64,000 nucleotides of DNA from Phaeobacter sp. 11ANDIMAR09 (GTDB lineage Bacteria; Pseudomonadota; Alphaproteobacteria; Rhodobacterales; Rhodobacteraceae): NCBI RefSeq assembly GCF_001294455.1, contig NZ_LIKT01000022.1:18304-82303 (forward strand). Reading direction: 5' to 3'. The translations under genes were made by a program, and so were the position numbers. Positions 56,872-64,000 of this stretch are shown piece after piece (position 1 is the stretch's first letter; every line of letters starts with the position of its first letter). Under the pieces are notes generated by a model, which made no database searches, had not been told where the DNA came from, and worked only from the letters and a program-made list of their open reading frames with translations.

Positions 56872-59800
56872 GCTGTGACTTCCTCTCTGCGGGCACGGCC
56901 GCGTTGCATCATAGCGATCAGACCCAGCAACAAAAGCGCTGGAATGAACACCAACTCCTTAGGCATCTGGTCCGCTGGGGCTAGGATTTCTTTCACAAAA
57001 ACAGGGCTATCCCCGTAAAAGTCAAAGCTGCCCAGATCCTGTTCCGCAGGCGTTCCAAAGCCTGGTGCATCCAGGTTCATCTGATCCGCCTCTGGCAAAA
57101 GAACCAGCCCCGCTTTCTCTGCCATGGCAGCGCCATCCAAACCCTCCAGAACCTCAACAACCAGAGTGGTTGAGGCGATTTCACCGGTGTCAAAGTCCGG
57201 GCCTTCAATCGTCAGGCGCAGTTCCTGCCCTGCCTCTGCCGTCCCAAGCACCTGAACCAGTTCGGTTGGGGCAACTTGCGAGTGGGGCGGCATGATCCGG
57301 TTCATGAAGAAATCGGGCCGGAACAGCGCAAAGGCGACAAAGACCAAAAGGAAGCTCTCATAGAGCCTGCTGCGGGTGACAAAATAGCCCATGGTGCCAG
57401 CGGTAAAGACCAGGATGGCGATGGTTGCTGATATGGCAACCAATATGCCTTGGGTCCAGGTGACATCTATCAACAACAGGTCTGTGTTGAAGATAAAGAC
57501 AAAGGGCAAAGCCACTGTTCGCAAACTATAAAAGAAGGCGACAAAGCCGGTTCGGATGGCGTCACCGCCCGATACAGCGGCAGCGGCAAAGCTGGCAAGC
57601 CCTACCGGTGGCGTCACATCAGCCATGATCCCAAAGTAGAAGACAAAGAGATGCACAGCGATCAGCGGCACGATCAGACCGGACTGCGCGCCCAGTTCGA
57701 CCACAACCCCCGCCATCAACGAGCTGACAACGATATAGTTAGCGGTGGTCGGCAGCCCCATGCCCAGAACCAGTGACAACAAACCAACGCAGAGCAGAAC
57801 AAAGACCAAAATGGTCCCGGTCATATCTGCCGCGCGCTCCGCCACGGTGCCCTGGAAACTGGTGATGCCAACCAGATCAGTTAGCGGGCTAATAGCATGC
57901 ACGACAACTGCGCTCAGATAGGTGAGCCCATAGGCCATGGTTTCCACCAGATCCGCCATGACTTGACCAACACCGGTCAGCGTCACAGTACCGACGATTA
58001 CCCCGGCAGTGGCCGTGGCCAGGGCGATCCCGATCATATTGCGCGAGCCATCAATCAAGCCGCTCCACAGATCATGACATCCATCAGCAAAGGTCGACAG
58101 CATGTTGCTTTGATTGCGGAAAAACGCCTTGATCGGTTTCTGGGTCAACAGGATCACAAAGAGCAGCGCCGTGGCCCAGAAGGCCGACAGCCCAGGGGAT
58201 TTCTGTTCGATCATCAGGAAATAGACCAGCACCACAATGGGAAGCAGATAGTGCAGGCCGGCCTTGTAGATCTTGGAGATATCCGGCAGTTCCACTTCTT
58301 TTGCATTGGGATCATCAGGTTCCAGATCCGGAATGCCTGCGGCCAGAGCGACCAGCGCCACATAGATGGCAAAGACCACGCCAAACATCAGAACTCCGGC
58401 AAAGCTCGGCACCCATCTATAGGCCGCTTCCACCGGGAACTGGCTGCCATAGCAAAGCCCCGCAAAGACTGCAAAGAAGCTGGCCATGCCGAGAATGGTA
58501 CGTGCCATATGGACTTCGCGGTTGCCCAGGGTGGGCATGTTCCGCTTCACCGCCTCCAGATGTACGATATAGACCAAAGCGATGTATGAAATCGCCGCTG
58601 GCAGAAAGGCATGGGTGATCACCTCAACGTAGGAAATGCCCACATATTCCACCATCAAGAAAGCCGCAGCCCCCATGACGGGTGGCATAATCTGACCATT
58701 GACCGAGGAAGCAACTTCTACCGAGCCGGCCTGTTCCGAAGAAAACCCGACACGTTTCATCAGCGGGATGGTAAAGGTGCCGGTGGTGACAACATTGGCA
58801 ATCGAGGAGCCTGAGATAAGACCCGTTGCAGCGGAGCCAACAACAGCTGCCTTAGCCGGACCACCGCGCAGGTGCCCCAGGGCACCAAAGGCCATCTTGA
58901 TGAAGTAGTTCCCAGCGCCTGCCTTATCAAGAAGAGCGCCGAAGAGCACAAAAAGAAAGACAAATTTTGTTGAGACCCCAAGAGCGATACCAAAGACCCC
59001 TTCGGAGGTGATCCACATATGGCTCATCGCTTTTTTCAGGCTGGCACCTTTCCAGCGGATGACTTCCGGCACCCAGTCAGAGGACCCAAAGAAGACATAG
59101 GCCAGGAAGATCGTGGCGATGATTGCCATCGCCGGACCAAGAGCGCGACGCGCCGCTTCAAACAGGATCAACAGGCCAGCCAGCGCGTAGAACTTGTCGA
59201 TATCATCCGCCAGGCCGCCACTGTCGACGATCTTTTGATAGTTGAGGAAACCATAGATGGCGACAAAGACACCTGCCCCGGCCAAGGCCCAATCCTGTAC
59301 CGGAACAAAATCGCTCTCAGGTTCCGAGGATTGCTTCAGATAGGAGAGCACAAACCAGGCAGCAACCGCCAGGCCAAGCAGCAAAGCGACCATCTGCAGG
59401 GGGCTGCTCCAGCCGCCCAACAGATATTGGCCAAATACCGCAAATGCGCTGTAGGACAGGGTTGCAATGGCAGCAAACATGCCAATGGCACTGGCGACCC
59501 GTTCAATACCGGTGGCAATGCCACTGCCATTCAGATAGGTCGGTGCGACCAGGGCCAGCGCAACGAGCGCGCCCACCAGAACGGCGCTATTCATCGACAG
59601 TTCAGGGGACAGGGTTACCATGACCGCCACAGTGAAAGCGCCCAGCCCGAGGACGGTTCCTAGATGGCCAAGCGCAAAGGAAATCAGGTTCCGGCTTTCG
59701 CGCCCCATGGCGGGATAGGCCATAAAGCCAAGCATCAGCGCAAAGGCCAGATGGATCAGACGCGAGTTGTTATTGACCGCACCGGGCAACAGGTAGTTTG

Positions 59801-59969
59801 CCAAGGGTGAGGCCAGAATGACTTGGAAAACAGACCAGCTGACAGCGATGACGGCAAGGGATAGGCCCACAGCTCCAACCGGGTTGCGCGCACCCGCATC
59901 AGAGGAGGCAACCAGATCCTGCAGTTCATCTTCGCTAAGCGGTCGATTTCCCTGAACATCGGATGTCAT
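56868..59969 (-). CDS. TRAP transporter fused permease (4TM/12TM) with DUF3394
   Basis: 1033-residue fusion of the small (DctQ-like) and large (DctM-like) permeases, the form found in TAXI-type TRAP systems. More than 16 hydrophobic segments are visible; the DctM core includes SSIANVVTTGTFTIPLMKRV, GSVEVASSVNGQIMPPVMGA and VLGMGLPTTANYIV. The last about 170 residues form a soluble DUF3394-like domain ending in a final helix and a basic tail. It uses an ion gradient to import an organic acid. It follows the binding-protein gene by 148 bases and is coupled to USP. Confidence 0.94.
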   Translation of the reverse strand: MTSDVQGNRPLSEDELQDLVASSDAGARNPVGAVGLSLAVIAVSWSVFQVILASPLANYLLPGAVNNNSRLIHLAFALMLGFMAYPAMGRESRNLISFALGHLGTVLGLGAFTVAVMVTLSPELSMNSAVLVGALVALALVAPTYLNGSGIATGIERVASAIGMFAAIATLSYSAFAVFGQYLLGGWSSPLQMVALLLGLAVAAWFVLSYLKQSSEPESDFVPVQDWALAGAGVFVAIYGFLNYQKIVDSGGLADDIDKFYALAGLLILFEAARRALGPAMAIIATIFLAYVFFGSSDWVPEVIRWKGASLKKAMSHMWITSEGVFGIALGVSTKFVFLFVLFGALLDKAGAGNYFIKMAFGALGHLRGGPAKAAVVGSAATGLISGSSIANVVTTGTFTIPLMKRVGFSSEQAGSVEVASSVNGQIMPPVMGAAAFLMVEYVGISYVEVITHAFLPAAISYIALVYIVHLEAVKRNMPTLGNREVHMARTILGMASFFAVFAGLCYGSQFPVEAAYRWVPSFAGVLMFGVVFAIYVALVALAAGIPDLEPDDPNAKEVELPDISKIYKAGLHYLLPIVVLVYFLMIEQKSPGLSAFWATALLFVILLTQKPIKAFFRNQSNMLSTFADGCHDLWSGLIDGSRNMIGIALATATAGVIVGTVTLTGVGQVMADLVETMAYGLTYLSAVVVHAISPLTDLVGITSFQGTVAERAADMTGTILVFVLLCVGLLSLVLGMGLPTTANYIVVSSLMAGVVVELGAQSGLIVPLIAVHLFVFYFGIMADVTPPVGLASFAAAAVSGGDAIRTGFVAFFYSLRTVALPFVFIFNTDLLLIDVTWTQGILVAISATIAILVFTAGTMGYFVTRSRLYESFLLVFVAFALFRPDFFMNRIMPPHSQVAPTELVQVLGTAEAGQELRLTIEGPDFDTGEIASTTLVVEVLEGLDGAAMAEKAGLVLLPEADQMNLDAPGFGTPAEQDLGSFDFYGDSPVFVKEILAPADQMPKELVFIPALLLLGLIAMMQRGRARREEVTA

Positions 59970-60076
59970 GGATAATCTCCCATACAGACCAAGGCCATCG
60001 TTTGGGGAATAAGTCCTCAGTCACGGACCCTGTCTGACATTTTTGGTTTTGGGGGGCAGCCCCTCTTAAATGGAAA

Positions 60077-60096
60077 GGGGCACGAAACCGCGCCCC
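60077..60096 (-). terminator. Hairpin between TAXI protein and TRAP permease genes
   Basis: Minus-strand GGGGCGCG-GTTT-CGTGCCCC followed by TTTCC. Position after the binding-protein gene suggests partial termination or 3'-end protection, giving more binding protein than permease. Confidence 0.65.
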
Positions 60097-60117
60097 TCTC
60101 TCATGTCGTTGGATCTA

Positions 60118-61083
60118 TTACTCGATCCAGCCTTGTTCACGGTAGTATTTGGCGGCGCCGTCATGCAGCGGAGCCGAGAGACCATCGGCGATCATTTCCT
60201 CGGGCTTCAGGTTCGCAAAAGCTGGGTGCAGCTTACGGAAAGCGTCGAAGTTTTCAAAAACCGATTTAACAACCGCATAGACAGCCTCTTCGGGAACATC
60301 GGTCGAGGACACAAAGGTCGCGCCCACACCAAAGGTCTGGGTGTCTGCGTCCGAACCACGATACATGCCGCCGGGGATGGTGGCGGTGCGATAGAAGGCA
60401 TTGTCAGCAACCAAGGTGTCGACGGCTTCGCCATCAACGGTGACCAAAACGGAGTCACAGGCGGTGGTGGCTTCCTGGATCGAACCCGATGGGTGGCCAA
60501 CGGTGTAGATCATTGCATCGATCTGGTTGTCACACAGAGCTGCAGACTGTTCGGCGGCTTTCAGCTCGGTTGCCAGAGCAAAATCTTCCATGCCCCAGCC
60601 CTTGGCGCCCATCAGAACTTCCATGGTGCCGCGCTGACCGGACCCAGGGTTGCCGATGTTGACGCGCTTGCCTTTCAGGTCGTCAAAGCTGGCAATGCCT
60701 GCATCGGCACGGGCTACAACCGTAAAGGGTTCAGGGTGCACAGAAAAGACTGCGCGCAGGCCTTCATAGGCGCCCTTGTCTTCAAACTTGGAGGTGCCAT
60801 GGTAGGCATGGTGCTGCCAATCGGACTGAGCAACGCCAAACTGCAGCTCGCCTTCGCGGATGGTATTGATGTTGTAGACCGACCCACCAGTGGATTCGAC
60901 GGCGCATTTGAAACCGTGCTCTTTGCGGCTCTTGTTCACCAGACGGCAGATCGCACCACCCGTTGGGTAATACACACCCGTCACACCGCCGGTACCGATT
61001 GTGATGTATTCCTGCGCCTGCACAGCTGGTGCCATGAAGGCCGCAGCAACAATGGCGCCAACGGTAAGTTTTGTATGTTTCAT
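60118..61083 (-). CDS. TAXI family TRAP solute-binding protein
   Basis: 320-residue periplasmic binding protein. The signal peptide ends AVQA-QEY. The mature start YITIGTGGVTGVYYPTGGAI is the TAXI hallmark, followed by FGVAQSDWQHHAYHGT, GKRVNIGNPGSGQRGTMEVL and QIDAMIYTVGHPSGSIQEAT. TAXI proteins bind dicarboxylates or glutamate-like acids; the ligand here is not known. ATG 61083 has GGGAGAGAT upstream; a longer frame to 61221 lacks a signal peptide. It is the first gene of the transporter operon. Confidence 0.94.
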   Translation of the reverse strand: MKHTKLTVGAIVAAAFMAPAVQAQEYITIGTGGVTGVYYPTGGAICRLVNKSRKEHGFKCAVESTGGSVYNINTIREGELQFGVAQSDWQHHAYHGTSKFEDKGAYEGLRAVFSVHPEPFTVVARADAGIASFDDLKGKRVNIGNPGSGQRGTMEVLMGAKGWGMEDFALATELKAAEQSAALCDNQIDAMIYTVGHPSGSIQEATTACDSVLVTVDGEAVDTLVADNAFYRTATIPGGMYRGSDADTQTFGVGATFVSSTDVPEEAVYAVVKSVFENFDAFRKLHPAFANLKPEEMIADGLSAPLHDGAAKYYREQGWIE

Positions 61084-61563
61084 GTTAGATCTCTCCCACG
61101 ATATTTTATTCATGAAATCACGCCGCTCTACGTTGGAGCGACGATGGCTACACGCACCCTTTTCACCGACAGCCGATTGGCCAAGGCGATGACAAAGAGG
61201 TGATCTGATCGCACTATCCAAGCTAGTCCCCAGCGGTCCCGGCCTGTCAAGCGCTTCAAATTCAAGCTAAGTGGATGTGACGGCACTTTCCTCGCATGTG
61301 ACAAAAGCCCGCCAAATTTCCCCTGCGCTCTCCCCCTAAAGAGTCGCCGCACTGTGTCAGATTGTCGCAATGTTGCGCAAGAGGCTTCTCGACTTGCCCG
61401 ATGGTTTGAAGTTGGTTTTTCGAATTTTCCCGCAGAAATCAGGGGAAATATCTTGAATACTCAAATGGAATAATGACAGGAGTTCAAAAACAACCTAAGT
61501 TCCCGCGAAAAACAAAAACAACCCAAGCGCGAGTCGCTTTTGTGTCCACAAGGGGAATGAAGC
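61084..61563. other. Non-coding region upstream of the TAXI operon
   Basis: 480 bases expected to hold the TAXI promoter on the minus strand. The part at 61435-61535 is A-rich. Short open frames here have no ribosome sites. I saw no known regulator site. Confidence 0.4.
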
Positions 61564-61794
61564 TTGATTCTACTCAGCGAGCTGGTCGCCAACAACCCGA
61601 TGGTTCAGGATTTCTGGTCCCTGGAAAGATGCGTCTCTGCGGCGGCGCGACATATGCCTGAACAGCAGGAACCGACAGAACTTTCGCTCCGTTTAGATGT
61701 GGAGCCCGAATTCAGATCAACCCCGCGCAAATGGCAATTGATCCTCCAGGCTGCCCACGAACGCGGTTTGCGGGCAAGACAGGCAGCCCAATAG
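61564..61794 (+). CDS. Possible small hypothetical protein
   Basis: A 76-residue open frame with a TTG start and AGGGG eight bases upstream (61551-61555). The sequence LLSELVANNPMVQDFWSLER, later DVEPEFRSTPRKWQLILQAA, is acidic then basic and looks protein-like and helical. No family is recognised and there is no membrane segment. It precedes mtnA by 242 bases. It could still be chance; the rare start codon lowers confidence. Confidence 0.4.
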   Translation: MILLSELVANNPMVQDFWSLERCVSAAARHMPEQQEPTELSLRLDVEPEFRSTPRKWQLILQAAHERGLRARQAAQ

Positions 61795-62036
61795 GCAACC
61801 GGTCTGCACCGCTATTGATGGACATATCTGCCCGTGGTGTGATCAAGTATGGGGCCAATCTCTGCGGCAGGTCAGGAGACGTCACAGCCTCTGCTATTCG
61901 GTTTTTTCACCATCTCTCGCCTTCCTGGCATGACATCTGTCATATAGGTATGATCAAAGCTGGCTAAGCTAGCAGAAAAAACCTCACTCGACCCGCCCCC
62001 TAATTTTGCAGGTCGCGGCCCTTGCGGAGATTTCTC

Positions 62037-63152
62037 ATGAAAGTTGACGGCACCCCCTATCGCTCCCTTTGGTGGGACGCTGACGCCGATGCCCTGCACA
62101 TTATTGACCAACGCTGGCTACCGCATGACTTTCGCATCGAACAGCTGGACAGCCTGGCAGATTATGCCAATGCTATCAAAGATATGCATGTACGCGGAGC
62201 ACCGTTGATTGGCGCCACCGCAGCCTATGGGATGGCGCTGGCCATGCGGCAGGACCCCAGTGATGGCAACCTGTCAAGCACCTGGGACATGCTGAACCAA
62301 ACTCGGCCCACTGCCATCAATCTGCGCTGGGCCCTGAACCGCTGCCGCGATCTCTTGCTGGGGTTGCCTGTGTCCCAGCGCGGCCAGGCAGCGCTTACCC
62401 TGGCGCATGAGATTGCCGAGGAAGACGTCGACATCAACCGACGCATCGGTCTGCACGGGCTGGAATTGATCCAGGAAATCGCCGCCCAGAAAGCAGATGG
62501 CAACCCTGTACGGCTGTTAACCCACTGTAATGCAGGCTGGATTGCCACCGTCGACTGGGGCACAGCCACCAGCCCGATGTATCATGCTCATGATGCGGGT
62601 ATTCCCCTGCATGTCTGGGTGGATGAGACTCGCCCTCGCAATCAAGGCGCCCTCACCGCCTGGGAGTTGGGCAGCCATGGCATCAGCCACAGCTATATCA
62701 CGGACAACGCCGGCGGCCATCTGATGCAGCATGGGCTGGTCGACATGGTGATCACCGGGACAGATCGCACCACCCGCCAGGGCGATGTTTGCAATAAGAT
62801 CGGCACCTATCTCAAAGCCCTGGCAGCGCGGGACAACGAAATCCCCTTTTATGTCGCCCTGCCCTCGCCCACAATCGATTGGACCGTGCTGAATGGCCTC
62901 AAGGAAATCCCGATCGAAGACCGCGCCGCGGAGGAAATCAGCCATGTGCAGGGGCGAACCGAGGATGGACGCATCGCGACCCTGCAGGTGACACCGCTGG
63001 GCACACCCACCGCCAACCCAGCCTTTGATGTCACCCCCAATCACTTGGTGACCGGGCTCATCACCGAGCGGGGCGTTTGTGAGGCCTCCGAGGCGGGCTT
63101 GTCGGCGCTGTTCCCTGAGAAATCTGCCGCGACTTCTGCGACAAAGGGCTGA
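62037..63152 (+). CDS. mtnA: S-methyl-5-thioribose-1-phosphate isomerase
   Basis: Isomerises 5-methylthioribose 1-phosphate to the ribulose form in salvage of methylthioadenosine, and in some bacteria 5-deoxyribose 1-phosphate as well. The 371-residue eIF2B-like protein has [18 protein letters not shown], the catalytic Cys in [18 protein letters not shown] and the Asp in VITGTDRTT, and [22 protein letters not shown] lies before the ATG at 62037. The next gene, four bases on, encodes a class II aldolase rather than MtnB/C/D, which suggests the DHAP shunt variant. Confidence 0.93.
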   Translation: MKVDGTPYRSLWWDADADALHIIDQRWLPHDFRIEQLDSLADYANAIKDMHVRGAPLIGATAAYGMALAMRQDPSDGNLSSTWDMLNQTRPTAINLRWALNRCRDLLLGLPVSQRGQAALTLAHEIAEEDVDINRRIGLHGLELIQEIAAQKADGNPVRLLTHCNAGWIATVDWGTATSPMYHAHDAGIPLHVWVDETRPRNQGALTAWELGSHGISHSYITDNAGGHLMQHGLVDMVITGTDRTTRQGDVCNKIGTYLKALAARDNEIPFYVALPSPTIDWTVLNGLKEIPIEDRAAEEISHVQGRTEDGRIATLQVTPLGTPTANPAFDVTPNHLVTGLITERGVCEASEAGLSALFPEKSAATSATKG

Positions 63153-63156
63153 TCAG

Positions 63157-63819
63157 ATGACCTCAGAATACTCCGACACAACCGAGACCCGGCAAGCAAT
63201 CATTGAGGCCTGCCTTTCTATGCAGGCGGCAGGTGTAAACCAGGGCGTGTCCGGCAATATCTCTTTGCGCACCACAGAGGGCATGTTGATCACGCCCTCG
63301 GGTCTGGATTACGACAAGATGCAGGCGGACATGCTGGTCCTGATGCCGCTGGATGGCACGCCAATCCGCCCTGGTCAGATGAAACCATCCTCCGAGTGGC
63401 AATTTCACCGGGACATATTATTGGCCAAACCTGGCGAGATGGCCGTTGTTCACGCCCATCCCGTTTACTGCACTGCGCTGGCCATGAACCGCCAGCCAAT
63501 TCCGGCCTGCCACTACATGGTGGCGGCCTTTGGCGGGAATGATATTCCCGTCGCCGACTATGCGCTGTTTGGCAGTCAGGCGCTCTCAGATCAGGTGCTT
63601 CATGCATTGAAGCACCGGTCCGGCTGTCTCATGGCAAACCATGGCGCTGTGGTGACCGGCGACACGCTCGCGCGGGCGTTGTGGCGCATGGTGGAACTCG
63701 AAACTCTGGCCAAGGGCTACGTTACGTCTCTGAGCATCGGAACCCCAAAGGTTCTGAATGCCGGGCAAATGACTGAGGTAAAAAAAGCCTTTGCGGATTA
63801 CGGACTTAAAACCACGTAG
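63157..63819 (+). CDS. Class II aldolase (fuculose-phosphate aldolase-like)
   Basis: 220-residue zinc-dependent aldolase/adducin family protein. Motifs are GVNQGVSGNISLR, MLITPSGLDYDKM, the catalytic Glu in MKPSSEWQFHRDIL, zinc ligands in VVHAHPVYCTALA and ANHGAVVTGDTLARAL. Immediately downstream of mtnA (four bases). In Rhodospirillum and E. coli the equivalent (Ald2/FucA-like) cleaves methylthioribulose- or deoxyribulose-1-phosphate to DHAP and an aldehyde. MtnB dehydratase also shares this fold, but the sequence is closer to L-fuculose-phosphate aldolases. Confidence 0.85.
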   Translation: MTSEYSDTTETRQAIIEACLSMQAAGVNQGVSGNISLRTTEGMLITPSGLDYDKMQADMLVLMPLDGTPIRPGQMKPSSEWQFHRDILLAKPGEMAVVHAHPVYCTALAMNRQPIPACHYMVAAFGGNDIPVADYALFGSQALSDQVLHALKHRSGCLMANHGAVVTGDTLARALWRMVELETLAKGYVTSLSIGTPKVLNAGQMTEVKKAFADYGLKTT

Positions 63820-64000
63820 TCACGGGCTTCAGACGCATGACAGGGGAAGATAGGCTGCCGCTGTCGTCCCTAAACAAGCCCTATTTGGGCAGAATACATA
63901 AAGAGAGGATTGCTCTGATCCTAGGATCATGACTCATAGCCAATAAATGACTAGGGCTGCGAAGGCTATGGTGGACAGGAAAACCTTGAGACAGCGTCAT
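63820..64000. other. Window end, no gene recognised
   Basis: 180 bases after the aldolase. Only a weak GCCC-GGGC hairpin and a 39-codon minus-strand frame without support are seen; a gene may begin beyond the window. Confidence 0.4.

Overview
The window reads as a chromosomal segment of a marine alphaproteobacterium of the Rhodobacteraceae (Roseobacter group). Evidence is the moderately high G+C content, a phoR-pstSCAB-phoU-phoB locus, a ChpT phosphotransferase, an OlsBA ornithine-lipid pair, a class II DAHP synthase, a large fused TRAP-TAXI transporter, and a separate-subunit pterin methyltransferase beside a divergent MetF. I saw no insertion sequence, prophage, CRISPR array or rRNA operon. 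There is one tRNA, tRNA-Ser(CGA).

Layout. Positions 1-4.8 kb hold class II DAHP synthase, a PAS_5 protein, and yicC-gmk-gamma carbonic anhydrase. Positions 4.9-12.6 kb hold the phosphate regulon core, with tandem Pho boxes before pstS and a pair of competing hairpins between pstS and pstC. Positions 12.6-14.9 kb hold a LysR regulator divergent from glutaryl-CoA dehydrogenase, followed by SulP and an SDR. Positions 18.4-29.3 kb hold a ten-gene minus-strand catabolic block: thioesterase, acetoacetyl-CoA synthetase, serine hydrolase, crotonase, APH-type kinase, histidine phosphatase, nitronate monooxygenase-like protein, SDR and two acyl-CoA dehydrogenases. Positions 29.5-31.8 kb hold a quinone oxidoreductase and then aroQ translationally linked to an orphan LuxR protein.

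Positions 32.4-42.2 kb are housekeeping: tsf-rpsB, olsBA, DUF3553/chpT, proA-proB-obgE-GNAT, and rpmA-rplU (L21 with a helix-hairpin-helix tail). Positions 42.4-48.6 kb hold a DUF2059 protein, tRNA-Ser, a LysR/old-yellow-enzyme pair, and a one-carbon operon (small 'virulence factor' protein, MetF-like reductase, methyl-THF:corrinoid methyltransferase). Positions 48.9-56.4 kb hold Ppx/GppA, RlmE, an unlisted 59-residue ORF, YihY and an AttEFGH-like exporter. Positions 56.4-63.8 kb hold a TAXI-TRAP transporter coupled to a universal stress protein, then mtnA with a class II aldolase.

The most interesting candidate is the 18.4-29.3 kb block. A free APH kinase beside two acyl-CoA dehydrogenases and an acyl-CoA ligase resembles, as separate genes, the ACAD10/11 and Pseudomonas lva systems that degrade 4-hydroxy acids through phospho-acyl-CoA. 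It adds a histidine phosphatase that has lost its second catalytic histidine and a crotonase with only one of the two usual glutamates. Next in interest are the MtnA-aldolase pair (possible DHAP shunt), the AroQ-LuxR coupling with a degenerate ligand pocket, and the split methyl-transfer operon. All functions are read from motifs and context; no database search was run.
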